Shown: positions 26,301 to 32,627, counted from the stretch's first letter. The stretch is DNA of 64,000 nucleotides from an uncultured Bacilli bacterium (GCA_947629655.1 CANREL010000002.1:1-64000); one strand, 5' to 3'. Translations and numbers: made by a program. The notes: generated by a model not told the origin, from the sequence alone.

Positions 26301-26524
26301 ATAATCCAAAAGAAGGAAGCGATTTCTTAATTAATGGAATGAACTCTCTTTTGGATAGCGGAAAAATCACTCAACAATCATATTCGGAAAAGATGACAGA
26401 ACTAAAATGGATACTTTATGAAAATAACTTTAAAGATGAGTTTAAAAAAGTAAATGATATTCTAAAAGGACAAACTATTGCAGAAGAAAAACAAAAAGAT
26501 AATTATGATAGTCATAAATTATAA
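23327..26524 (+). CDS. Large cytoplasmic orphan protein, 1065 residues
   Basis: Not recognised. No signal peptide or membrane helix. The first 700 residues are helical and repetitive in feel (many L-E-N-L / N-I-x-K-L-L blocks), suggesting an alpha-solenoid. A more mixed C-terminal domain (about 750-970) has CLNPKCGG, ILYGRNRAEFAFDRRDENN, RIQPSAIV and YFNCPIIVPKGSR. The last blocks faintly recall a conserved but uncharacterised C-terminal module seen in large gut Bacillota proteins. Base composition is more A-rich than the cassette upstream, with few C-ending codons, hinting at a different history. The ribosome binding site is weak (GAAAGAAG). Confidence 0.7.
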   Translation: MSDTIQERLENEEEIKKMSLEDIQKKYGFNDLLKDELNRRKSNNLNEVIEFCKGFYPFRINIDEGFENLEELANFLELKPIDILNWDRVHHIYPADAKKYLSNSDEWLNNPNIVSKVEKDFLYEALKKNDNFYKYPELLENLNDEQIESIVLADDINYQKLPNIKKLLKSINYLLLGSEKEKIFAKCIQEPDLVSFYLTNLSDKNFLSKDLQNVKDAVSMSEFIKILDILPEDILNVVNDPQVSNQLFGNLSENDKNELLRNQIITKLNKSTIIDLAIKSFENFDLFIENNSLYRMCLDANVFPNDETFQVNLLQHIINNPDYYFSKIPNSELLKKYNSKLLEIFVTNDKLKDSLLNRDNIKDIIISLTNNDADLNLFIALRNYPKIIVKLIEQNEFFGFLGKNENEKLLKIFDQNPEIEEKIFKDNNLYTKVIKAKKDILTFLRLLNKYGIENEITKMFNRNLKKIQENYPELSYGNSSLRVEMLEDDFINNIDMNILAGILEYDSDASNIVVDLYKNDKLERANQWFKYMLDEVNSNHRLLHRYILSYDKMEELANNIISEQPDLTAYQKQILGEIACNDNKYDIKSIEDLKSYFKIKAAKICSKESLTGEDVRELFLNISSTKNARPYERKLFPHDIGEMNDTDFEYYRYKYVRNGIITEEELDYLKKVNDIFRNSSTYSENGILQALDINIVEVAKLVEESADKEVPTMTSIISRINKYDSKQIIGNLTNINELQEKASKTDSNAPIYLENVDGVSVIQLKDYDYCFIASTILEKNDDSSKTSSTFSHVLENDFEQYRIFSEKLKDLYSEKKIQLSDMKIGRILKETPEAWNLIEGISTISAGVSSARVGHDGYAWDSNANFEIIETAPGDGNVCHAIRCLNPKCGGTKSRDINILYGRNRAEFAFDRRDENNRRIQPSAIVTEKITEENINEAKYFNCPIIVPKGSRSAENIKKYQLENRKNFLQTGDMKLVPSILFYIEPEVINGYNPKEGSDFLINGMNSLLDSGKITQQSYSEKMTELKWILYENNFKDEFKKVNDILKGQTIAEEKQKDNYDSHKL

Positions 26525-26528
26525 ATAG

Positions 26529-26560
26529 AAAAAAGTAGATTAATTTCTACTTTTTCTTTT
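26529..26560. terminator. Bidirectional terminator between the orphan gene and rnhC
   Basis: A 10-bp perfect stem (26530-26539 with 26546-26555) with As before and Ts after; serves both convergent genes. Confidence 0.85.
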
Positions 26561-26562
26561 GT

Positions 26563-27474
26563 CTAAAATATCATCGTATGAAGAATTCGTTCTGTGTTTT
26601 TAAAATTTAACTTAGCAACTTCTTTTAATTTATCTTCACCATATTTTTCAACGACTTCTTCACCAATTTTATCAACTTGTGGACCAGCACCTTTAGGTAG
26701 AGGTATGTGAAGAGAATCACTCAACTTATCAAATTCTTTTAAAAAAATATATCTACTAATTACTGAAGCACATGCCACAGCTAAGTTTTTATCTTCAGCT
26801 TTAGTCATAAAAGTAATACCTTTTTGAATGTTAGGAGTCTCTTTAATATATTCATAATAACGCTGTTCACGAGCAAATTCATCAACGATTATATAATCAT
26901 ATACTAAATCTTTTTCTTCATGAACCATTTGCCATAATACCTTATTATGCATTATAGCTTTTAATTTATTTATATTGAAACCGACACCATATTTCTCATT
27001 GTATTCACTATTATTTAGAATGATGCTTTTATATTTGATTCTTTTTACGACTTGAGGCGCTATTTTTAATATTTTCTCATCATCAAGTTTCTTAGAATCT
27101 TTAATACCTAATTCCTCTAAAAAAGGTATGTCATCTTTACTTACATAACTACTAGTGACAACGATTGGTCCAAAATAATCACCAGTACCGACTTCATCTG
27201 ATCCAATAGAAGAGCAGTAATAATATTTCTTATCGTTTTCTGTAACTTCCTTAGCACTGATATTTTGACCATCAATTTCTTTCCACATCGTAGCGTCAAC
27301 ATCAGCACTCGTACCTTGGAACATAACTTTTCCAGAAGTGTACATAGTTATGACCGTATCTTCTTCTTCAGCTTGAAAAACGACATATGGTATCTCTTTA
27401 TCACGTTTTTTTCCTTCATAGTATTTAATCATTTTTTCTCTTGTAGCATCACTGACGCGAATAACAACATTCAT
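26563..27474 (-). CDS. rnhC: Ribonuclease HIII
   Basis: Degrades RNA in RNA-DNA hybrids. The 303-residue protein has the N-terminal TBP-like substrate-binding domain (about 1-85) typical of HIII. The catalytic domain shows SIGSDEVGTGDYFGPIVV, IKDSKKLDD and the late VACASVISRYIFL block; the acidic residues of DEVG are intact. GAGGTG precedes the ATG. Encoded opposite to its neighbours, with its own promoter and a shared terminator. The window also carries RNase HII. Confidence 0.95.
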   Translation of the reverse strand: MNVVIRVSDATREKMIKYYEGKKRDKEIPYVVFQAEEEDTVITMYTSGKVMFQGTSADVDATMWKEIDGQNISAKEVTENDKKYYYCSSIGSDEVGTGDYFGPIVVTSSYVSKDDIPFLEELGIKDSKKLDDEKILKIAPQVVKRIKYKSIILNNSEYNEKYGVGFNINKLKAIMHNKVLWQMVHEEKDLVYDYIIVDEFAREQRYYEYIKETPNIQKGITFMTKAEDKNLAVACASVISRYIFLKEFDKLSDSLHIPLPKGAGPQVDKIGEEVVEKYGEDKLKEVAKLNFKNTERILHTMIF

Positions 27475-27491
27475 AAAAACACCTCACAATA

Positions 27492-27500
27492 ATTATAACA
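27492..27500 (-). promoter_or_regulatory. Extended -10 box for rnhC
   Basis: On the minus strand TGT-TATAAT, just before the GAGGTG site of rnhC. Confidence 0.55.
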
Positions 27501-27562
27501 TTCAAATATAAAAAACTCTACTATGATATGCTTTTAAAAAAGAAAAAATTTAAAAGAAAATA

Positions 27563-27591
27563 TTGAAATTATGAAAAATATATGTTACTAT
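27563..27591 (+). promoter_or_regulatory. tRNA promoter
   Basis: TTGAAA (27563-27568), 17-base spacer ending TGT, TACTAT (27586-27591), 11 bases before the first tRNA. Confidence 0.6.
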
Positions 27592-27602
27592 TAAAAAGTC
27601 AT

Positions 27603-27679
27603 GGACCCTTAGCTCAGTTGGTTAGAGCATCCGGCTCATAACCGGACGGTCATAGGTTCGAGTCCTATAGGGTCCACCA
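27603..27679 (+). tRNA. tRNA-Ile2 (anticodon CAT, lysidine type) rather than tRNA-Met
   Basis: A 77-base cloverleaf with encoded CCA: acceptor GGACCCT/AGGGTCC, D-arm with TTAGCTCAGTTGG, anticodon loop CTCATAA and T-arm GGTTCGAGTCC. The anticodon reads CAT. The sequence around it (GGCTCATAACC) and the body match what I remember of Bacillus tRNA-Ile with k2C34, which decodes AUA, and not elongator tRNA-Met (usual loop TTCATAC). It is co-transcribed with the tRNA-Leu four bases downstream. Confidence 0.85.
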
Positions 27680-27683
27680 TGTC

Positions 27684-27768
27684 GCGGGTATGGCGGAATT
27701 GGCAGACGCACTAGTCTTAGGAACTAGCGCCGTAAGGCTTGCAGGTTCAACTCCTGTTACCCGCACCA
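27684..27768 (+). tRNA. tRNA-Leu (anticodon TAG)
   Basis: An 85-base class II tRNA: acceptor GCGGGTA/TACCCGC, long variable arm, anticodon stem CTAGT/ACTAG with loop CTTAGGA (anticodon TAG, reads CUA and probably other CUN codons) and encoded CCA. Confidence 0.93.
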
Positions 27769-27799
27769 ATTTGATAATAACTCGTTAATTCGAGTAAAA

Positions 27800-27827
27800 A
27801 AGAGAACTTGTCAAAAGTTCTTTTTTA
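27800..27827 (+). terminator. Intrinsic terminator of the tRNA pair
   Basis: A 7-bp core stem (27803-27809 with 27815-27821), extendable with A-T and G-U pairs, followed by six Ts. It overlaps the -35 box of the next RNA. Confidence 0.8.
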
Positions 27828-27836
27828 TGTTAATAT
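27808..27836 (+). promoter_or_regulatory. Promoter of the antitoxin RNA candidate
   Basis: TTGTCA (27808-27813), 17-base spacer ending TGT, TAATAT (27831-27836). Confidence 0.5.
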
Positions 27837-27859
27837 AAATATGTCAAGGAAACTTGCAT

Positions 27860-27907
27860 AAAATAAAAAAGGATACATTTGATTGGGCTAATCAAATGCA
27901 ATCCCTT
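27860..27907 (-). terminator. Terminator of the toxin mRNA (minus strand)
   Basis: On the minus strand: 7-bp outer stem (27901-27907 with 27868-27874, one G-U), a small internal loop, 9-bp inner stem (27890-27898 with 27876-27884), 5-base loop, then a U-rich run. Confidence 0.7.
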
Positions 27908-27916
27908 ATTTAGGAT

Positions 27917-27963
27917 AGCATCTGAAATCAACAAATGTTGAAATCAGATGCTTTTGCTATTTT
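27917..27963 (+). terminator. Terminator hairpin of the antitoxin RNA
   Basis: Symmetric hairpin: 9-bp outer stem (27917-27925 with 27944-27952), an AA/AA internal loop and a 6-bp inner stem (27928-27933 with 27936-27941, innermost pairs probably open), then TTTTGCTATTTT. It overlaps the toxin stop codon. Confidence 0.6.
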
Positions 27964-28034
27964 AGAAGTAAAATAATTACAACTAAGAATAGGAGTAATA
28001 TTATAATAAATTGAGAAAATTCTCTTTTCGTCAT
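27957..28034 (-). CDS. Small hydrophobic toxin candidate (25 residues)
   Basis: Minus-strand ORF encoding MTKREFSQ followed by a 16-residue I/L/V/F-rich membrane helix and a final Lys. The ribosome binding site on the minus strand, AAAGGTGGTG, matches the anti-SD complement at 9 of 10 positions. It is buried in a 13-bp hairpin. The peptide has the size and hydrophobicity of type I toxins (Fst, TxpA, BsrG, holin-like peptides), which insert in the membrane. Strong promoter, structured leader and a convergent RNA with complementary repeats support a toxin-antitoxin role. No sequence homologue could be checked. Confidence 0.6.
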   Translation of the reverse strand: MTKREFSQFIIILLLFLVVIILLLK

Positions 28035-28045
28035 AAATATCACCA

Positions 28046-28076
28046 CCTTTCTTTTATCATTTGATAAATAGAAAGG
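28046..28076 (-). promoter_or_regulatory. Hairpin sequestering the toxin ribosome binding site
   Basis: Arms 28046-28052/28070-28076 (7 bp) and 28053-28058/28063-28068 (6 bp), 4-base loop, one bulged base. In the minus-strand mRNA the 3' arm contains the AAAGG of the ribosome binding site, so translation would be blocked until the leader refolds. Confidence 0.65.
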
Positions 28077-28112
28077 GAAAGCATCTGATATATTTCAAAT
28101 GTATCCGTTAAC

Positions 28113-28141
28113 ATTATATCAAACAAATGTTCTTGGAACAA
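28113..28141 (-). promoter_or_regulatory. Toxin promoter (minus strand)
   Basis: TTGTTC (28141-28136), 17-base spacer ending TGA, TATAAT (28118-28113). The transcript would begin near 28106, at GGATACATTTGA. Confidence 0.75.
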
Positions 28142-28170
28142 TACTTTTACATTAAATTACACATTTTTTA

Positions 28171-28200
28171 AAAGCGACTTGTTAAAGTCGTTTTTATTTT
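28171..28200. terminator. Orphan terminator-like hairpin
   Basis: CGACTT-GTTA-AAGTCG extended by A-T pairs and a G-U, with Ts after it on the plus strand and five Ts on the minus strand. No gene ends here, so it may insulate the toxin promoter from outside transcription. From 28201 to 28267 I see only AT-rich sequence. Confidence 0.5.
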
Positions 28201-28267
28201 ATCATATAATTGAAAATTACTTCGTCATCACTTAACGACAAATTGATATTCTAACTAGTTACTTCTA

Positions 28268-28296
28268 TTGAAAAAACATCAATAATAATATATACT
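28268..28296 (+). promoter_or_regulatory. Promoter for the 28337 membrane protein
   Basis: TTGAAA (28268-28273), 17-base spacer, TATACT (28291-28296). Confidence 0.65.
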
Positions 28297-28336
28297 AAAA
28301 TATGTAAAATAAAATAATAAGATAGAGGAGTAAAAA

Positions 28337-29245
28337 ATGAACGAAAATAATTTAAATGACATGAATAACAATAATGTTATGCCAAATCAAAGTGTACCAC
28401 AACAACCAATTAGTCAACCAATGAATTATAGTCAAGCAGCTATGCCAAATCCAAATATGAATAATATAGCACCAAATAATAATATGAATCAAAGTCCTAA
28501 TATGGTTCCACCAGTTGGAAACAACACTAATAAAAATAATACTTTGATCATTGTTATAGCTATCGTCGTTGTTTTTGCAATTGTTTGTATTGCTTTAGTT
28601 ATGCTTAATAACAAAGATGAAAACGATGGTAAAGCAAGTAGTGATAATACACCAACTACTAATGAAGAGACAACAAAAGATGACAATACTGATAGTAAAG
28701 ACAAAGACACTAACGATAATAAAGGAAGTTCTTCATTAACTAATACTAAAATAAATAAAATATCTCAAGCTAGTTATAATGGCGTATTAATCTCATTTCC
28801 TGCAACTAAAGAAGCATTTAAAGGAACTGGATTAACTTGGGATGAAGATTATGCTCAAAGAGATTTAGCTACTGGTTATACTACTAGTGGTGGTAGACTT
28901 GGAAAATATCCAGGCGGAATCTCTATATCAGTAGTTAATCTTTCTGGTCAAACTAAGAAAATTGAAGATTGTGTAATTGATCTAGCTATCTTCAACAATC
29001 CAAAAGATGGTAGTGAAAACGTTACATTCATAGGTGGAATTAACTACAATAGTACCAAAGAAGATGTTCAAAATACAATGAAATCTCTAGGTTATAAAAA
29101 TGTTAAAGTTAATGATTATGAGCGTTCTAATTATTACAGATATTTCTTAAATGATGATAGTAGTAATTACCGTGATTATATTGAATTCTATTTCTTTGAC
29201 AATGTTTTAAGTAGCGTAACAATAAGAGCTGCATATAATAATTAA
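28337..29245 (+). CDS. Single-pass membrane protein with Asn/Pro/Gln/Met-rich N-terminus
   Basis: Not recognised. 302 residues. The first 65 residues are low complexity (N, P, Q, M, S) and probably cytoplasmic. One membrane helix (about 70-92) is followed by an acidic D/N/T/K linker (93-135) and an ectodomain of about 165 residues (ISFPATKEAFKGTGLTW, GGINYNSTKEDVQNTMKSLGY). The second block looks like a small repeat used by cell-surface sensors. The low-complexity tail resembles the C-terminal tail of the lipoprotein at 11189. Own promoter, GAGGAG ribosome binding site and strong terminator: a single-gene unit. Confidence 0.7.
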   Translation: MNENNLNDMNNNNVMPNQSVPQQPISQPMNYSQAAMPNPNMNNIAPNNNMNQSPNMVPPVGNNTNKNNTLIIVIAIVVVFAIVCIALVMLNNKDENDGKASSDNTPTTNEETTKDDNTDSKDKDTNDNKGSSSLTNTKINKISQASYNGVLISFPATKEAFKGTGLTWDEDYAQRDLATGYTTSGGRLGKYPGGISISVVNLSGQTKKIEDCVIDLAIFNNPKDGSENVTFIGGINYNSTKEDVQNTMKSLGYKNVKVNDYERSNYYRYFLNDDSSNYRDYIEFYFFDNVLSSVTIRAAYNN

Positions 29246-29250
29246 AATAG

Positions 29251-29278
29251 AGTACTTATGAAAATAAGTACTTTTTTA
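29251..29278 (+). terminator. Intrinsic terminator of the 28337 gene
   Basis: A 9-bp perfect stem (29251-29259 with 29264-29272), GAAA tetraloop, T6. Confidence 0.88.
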
Positions 29279-29325
29279 TTGGAAAAAATTTAATAAATTA
29301 TTATAATAAAGTTTAGGTGATTTAT

Positions 29326-29994
29326 GTGGAACAAAAGAAAAGTTTATTATTAGATGTCGATGAAGTAATTTGTTTTACTGGTTTCTTACCAGCTGTCAAT
29401 GCCTTTTTAGGTACTGATTATGTCGTTGATGACTTCGATTGTTATTATATTGATGAAGCCGCTATTCCTAAAGAAAGATTTCAAGAATTCAATTCATTTA
29501 TCAATAAGAGAAATTTATATGATGATGCCATATTGATACCTAATGCTATTGAAACGATTAAAGATTTGAATAGTGAATATGAAATATATATCTGTTCATC
29601 ATGTATAAATCCTTTTGATATTGATGGATCTGGTCGACTATTTGCTGATAAATATAATTATCTGCGCCAAACATTACCTTTTATTAAACCGGAAAACTTC
29701 ATTTTTACTAATGCTAAACACTTGTTTAGAGCTGATGTTCAAATTGATGATCGTTTGCCTAACTTAGATAGTTCTATTGAAACTAAAATTCTTTTTCCAT
29801 CATATCATAATAAAAATATTTCTGATATTGAATTACAAGAAAAACATGTCATAAGAGCTGGATATGATTGGCGTACTGGTTGGCAAGAAGTACGATCTAT
29901 TCTTTTAGGAGAAAAAGAGTATCCTCAAGAAGAACCAAATAAAATATATGTCAAGACTAAAGGAAGTCTTTTTAAAGTCAAAAATGACAAATAA
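29326..29994 (+). CDS. HAD-type 5'-nucleotidase (NT5C-like)
   Basis: A 222-residue HAD phosphatase. The nucleophile motif is LLLDVDEV (D10, D12), motif II is YICSSC and the last acidic motif is QIDDRLPNL. This fits the 5'-nucleotidase NT5C-type family, which dephosphorylates (deoxy)nucleoside monophosphates; the exact substrate is not evident. GTG 29326 is taken as start because AGGTGA lies 5 bases upstream and the family begins close to the DVD motif; an in-frame GTG at 29317 overlaps that site. Confidence 0.75.
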   Translation: MEQKKSLLLDVDEVICFTGFLPAVNAFLGTDYVVDDFDCYYIDEAAIPKERFQEFNSFINKRNLYDDAILIPNAIETIKDLNSEYEIYICSSCINPFDIDGSGRLFADKYNYLRQTLPFIKPENFIFTNAKHLFRADVQIDDRLPNLDSSIETKILFPSYHNKNISDIELQEKHVIRAGYDWRTGWQEVRSILLGEKEYPQEEPNKIYVKTKGSLFKVKNDK

Positions 29995-30047
29995 TGTCAA
30001 CTTTGTTGCATCACTATCATAAATTTGTTACTATTATATTATAAATA

Positions 30048-30073
30048 GAATAGAGAGTAGTTAAACTCTATTC
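30048..30073 (+). promoter_or_regulatory. 5'-leader hairpin of the 38-residue peptide
   Basis: An 8-bp perfect stem (30048-30055 with 30066-30073) and 10-base loop, ending 12 bases before AAGGTG; no T-tract follows, so it is not a terminator. AT-rich -10-like sequence lies just upstream (30033-30045). Confidence 0.4.
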
Positions 30074-30095
30074 ATGATAGACAAAGGTGTGATAT

Positions 30096-30212
30096 ATGGT
30101 GTTAGTAGCCCTTGGTGGATTGTCATTTTTAACATTATTTACTTTTTCATCATTTAATTTAGCTAAAAAAAGTGATGAAGAGATGTACGAAAATTACTAC
30201 AAAAACCAATAA
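30096..30212 (+). CDS. Small membrane peptide (38 residues)
   Basis: ATG with AAGGTG 5-6 bases upstream. The peptide is hydrophobic in residues 2-22 (LVALGGLSFLTLFTFSSF) and has a charged, Tyr-rich end (KKSDEEMYENYYKNQ). A structured leader and a dedicated terminator indicate a real short gene. It differs from the toxin candidate at 27957 in having a long polar tail. Function unknown; it could be a regulatory small membrane protein. Confidence 0.6.
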   Translation: MVLVALGGLSFLTLFTFSSFNLAKKSDEEMYENYYKNQ

Positions 30213-30225
30213 ATTGTTAAAAGAG

Positions 30226-30257
30226 AAACAATGTGATTTATCATATTGTTTTTTTAT
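30226..30257 (+). terminator. Intrinsic terminator of the small peptide gene
   Basis: An 11-bp stem (30226-30236 with 30241-30251, one G-U), loop TTTA, followed by seven Ts. Confidence 0.85.
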
Positions 30258-30280
30258 TGTCTTGAATAATAAAATATATC

Positions 30281-30309
30281 TTGCTTAAAATTGACAATTA
30301 TGTTATAAT
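30281..30309 (+). promoter_or_regulatory. Main promoter of the polysaccharide operon
   Basis: TTGCTT (30281-30286), 17-base spacer ending TGT, TATAAT (30304-30309). The leader after it (ACACG..AAACA..GGGGGATT) is repeated after the internal promoter at 32599-32627. Confidence 0.75.
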
Positions 30310-30341
30310 AACACGCGACAAACAAAAGGGGGATTGGTAAT

Positions 30342-31130
30342 ATGATGGATATCCATAGTCACATACTATATGGAATCGATGATGGTAGTAGTACTATTGA
30401 AGAAAGCCTTAATATCATTAATAGTGCCATCGCTAGTGGCTATACCGATCTAATTCTTACACCACATTATCGTGTTAGACAAGACTTTGTCTGTGATAAT
30501 GCTGAAAAGATTAGACGTTTCAACATATTAAAAGAAGAACTCCTAAAAAGAAATATGAACATTAATATTCATTTAGGTAATGAAATAACAATTGATGAAG
30601 ATTTTTTCTATTATTTAAATACGGAACAATTATTATTTTTAGCAAATAGTAAATACGTTTTATTAGAATTGAACTTTTCAAGAAAATCACAATGTTTAGA
30701 TGAAATAGTTGATAATCTATTGAAACAGGGGTGTATTCCCATAATAGCACACGCTGAAAGATATAGTGCTTATCAAATAAAAGACTTCGTTAAATTGATT
30801 AAAAAGGGTGTTTTAATTCAAGGAAACATTGGTAGTTTATATGGTCAATATGGCAGTAATGCTCGTGAAAGACTAGTTGAAATGCTTGAAAGACACATGG
30901 TTCATTTCATGGGTAGTGATATTCATAAAGAAACTCAAGATACTTATGAAAGAATAAATGATGCTATGAAGAAAATCACGCACATAACTGATAGTGAAGA
31001 AATAGCTAGGGACTTAGTCAATAACAATATTGCTAAAATTATTAGAAATGAAGATGTTAAAGCTTACAAAATAGTTAAGAAAAAAGTAAACATTGTCGAG
31101 TTATTAGCGGAAATGGTCAGATTTGATTAG
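30342..31130 (+). CDS. cpsB: CpsB/YwqE-type tyrosine phosphatase (PHP fold)
   Basis: Dephosphorylates the CpsD-type tyrosine kinase of the same operon and so tunes capsule or exopolysaccharide synthesis. The 262-residue protein opens with MMDIHSHILYGIDDGS, the metal-binding motif of the PHP-type phosphatases, and has further ligands in LTPHYR, IIAHAERY and GSDIHK. AGGGGG lies about 10 bases before ATG 30342; ATG 30345 is equally possible. First gene of a long operon. Confidence 0.88.
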   Translation: MMDIHSHILYGIDDGSSTIEESLNIINSAIASGYTDLILTPHYRVRQDFVCDNAEKIRRFNILKEELLKRNMNINIHLGNEITIDEDFFYYLNTEQLLFLANSKYVLLELNFSRKSQCLDEIVDNLLKQGCIPIIAHAERYSAYQIKDFVKLIKKGVLIQGNIGSLYGQYGSNARERLVEMLERHMVHFMGSDIHKETQDTYERINDAMKKITHITDSEEIARDLVNNNIAKIIRNEDVKAYKIVKKKVNIVELLAEMVRFD

Positions 31131-31139
31131 GAGGTTAAA

Positions 31140-32576
31140 ATGATAAAAGTGTTAAAAAGAATTGTTTATATATTATTTATTTTAAGTATTATCCTTTTAA
31201 CAGGAATGATAATATCTTTCAACGTATTACCTGATAGTTATTTGACAAAGATAATCTTATTCGTAATAGGTTTACTAATGTTTATGACTTTCATAAATAT
31301 TAAGACGAAGAAAAAGATAATTTCAGTAATTTTAATTCTAATTGAATTACTTGGAATCGGTATCATGTCATTTTCAAGTTATACAGTCTATAAAACAGAT
31401 AGTTTTATTGGTGATATACCAACGATTGAAGAAGAGACTATTGAATATTATGTCGTTGTTTTAAATGATAGTAATTATGAAAATATTGAAGATTTAAAAG
31501 ATAAAAGAGTTAGCACTTATTCCATCAATGATGAGAATTATAGTCAAGCTTTAGATAGTTTAAAAAGTAAAGTAAATATTGAAGTAGACGATAGTGATGA
31601 CTTATTCAAAAGTAGTAGTGATTTATTAAATGGTGAAATAGATGCCATGTTCATGAGTAGTTTTTATAAGACTGTCTTAGATGAAGAAATAGAAAATTAT
31701 AAAGATTCTACTAAAATAATCGCCACTATAACAGCGACAATACCAAAAAAAGAAGAGAAGAAAGACGTCAAGATCAATAAAGATGTCTATACCATTTATA
31801 TAAGTGGTATTGATACATCTGGTCCAATAAAAAAAGTATCGCGAAGTGATGTCAATATCGTCATTACCATAAATACTAAAACAAATGAAATATTATTGAC
31901 TAGTATACCAAGAGATTATTATGTTCAACTTCATGGAACAACTGGAAGAAAAGATAAATTAACTCATTCTGGTATATATGGAATTGATATGTCAATAACA
32001 ACCATTGAAGACTTATTAGATGTCGATATTGATTACTACTTAAGAGTAAACTTTGATACTTTAGTCAAAGTTGTAGATGCAGTAGGAGGAATCGATGTAT
32101 ATTCTGATGTACAAGTTAAGGTTGGTTCAGTGTTAGTTGCCAAAAAGGGATGGAATAGTTTCAATGGTAAAGAAACTTTAAGATATGTGCGTCAAAGAAA
32201 AGTCTTCGCATCAGGTGATCGTAAACGTGGTGAACATCAAGAAGATGTAATTACTGCCATTATTAATAAAGTGACATCATCAAAAGTGTTATTGAATAAT
32301 TATTTTGAGATTTTAGACAGTTTGAAGGATTCTTTCCAAACTTCTATACCAGAACCTTTAATAAAGTATTTCATCAAACAACAAATTGAAAAAATGCCAA
32401 CTTGGACCATAAAGAGAATCAACTTAGATGGTGATGGTAAAATGGACTATACTTACTCAATACCAAATGCTAAAGCGTATGTAATGGTACCTGATGAAAC
32501 TACTATCCAAAAGGTTAAAAAGACCATTAAAGGTATGATTGATGGTAAAACATTTAAGGAATTAGAAATTGAATAA
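31140..32576 (+). CDS. LytR-CpsA-Psr (LCP) family protein, CpsA-like
   Basis: Transfers polysaccharide from its lipid carrier to peptidoglycan or regulates that step, on the outer face of the membrane. The 478-residue protein has three membrane helices (about 6-27, 36-53, 58-82). An accessory domain (about 100-205) resembles a solute-binding half-domain, as in streptococcal CpsA, and the LCP domain follows (from about 220). LCP residues visible: SRSDVNIVITINTKTN, SIPRDYYV, VGGIDVYSD and RYVRQRKVFASGDRKRGEHQ. AGGAGG precedes ATG 31140. Followed by an internal promoter. Confidence 0.88.
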   Translation: MIKVLKRIVYILFILSIILLTGMIISFNVLPDSYLTKIILFVIGLLMFMTFINIKTKKKIISVILILIELLGIGIMSFSSYTVYKTDSFIGDIPTIEEETIEYYVVVLNDSNYENIEDLKDKRVSTYSINDENYSQALDSLKSKVNIEVDDSDDLFKSSSDLLNGEIDAMFMSSFYKTVLDEEIENYKDSTKIIATITATIPKKEEKKDVKINKDVYTIYISGIDTSGPIKKVSRSDVNIVITINTKTNEILLTSIPRDYYVQLHGTTGRKDKLTHSGIYGIDMSITTIEDLLDVDIDYYLRVNFDTLVKVVDAVGGIDVYSDVQVKVGSVLVAKKGWNSFNGKETLRYVRQRKVFASGDRKRGEHQEDVITAIINKVTSSKVLLNNYFEILDSLKDSFQTSIPEPLIKYFIKQQIEKMPTWTIKRINLDGDGKMDYTYSIPNAKAYVMVPDETTIQKVKKTIKGMIDGKTFKELEIE

Positions 32577-32598
32577 TCAAGTCAAGAATAACTTGTAC

Positions 32599-32627
32599 TT
32601 GTAAAAATAGAACAAATGTGTTATAAT
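32599..32627 (+). promoter_or_regulatory. Internal promoter of the polysaccharide operon
   Basis: TTGTAA (32599-32604), 17-base spacer ending TGT, TATAAT (32622-32627), followed by a leader very similar to that of the main promoter. Confidence 0.75.

Larger units (their letters stand above)
27843..27963 (+). ncRNA. Antitoxin RNA candidate of a type I toxin-antitoxin locus
   Basis: A predicted RNA of about 120 bases, from the promoter at 27808-27836 to the hairpin at 27917-27952. It has no good ORF. It carries GGATACATTTGA (27871-27882), repeated at the 5' end of the opposing toxin mRNA. It also carries TCAAATG (27892-27898) and GCATCTGA (27918-27925), which are complementary to CATTTGA and TCAGATGC in the toxin leader. 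Convergent transcription, overlapping 3' ends and shared repeats are the layout of the Fst/par RNAI-RNAII pair. Ends are inferred, not measured. Confidence 0.55.

Noticed and set aside
28127..28171. Plus-strand 14-codon ORF starting ATG near 28127
   Set aside because: No ribosome binding site, overlaps the toxin promoter on the other strand, and its end lies in the orphan hairpin.
30291..30296. Perfect TTGACA just upstream of the polysaccharide promoter
   Set aside because: Only 7 bases from TATAAT at 30304; the TTGCTT at 30281 has the correct 17-base spacing.
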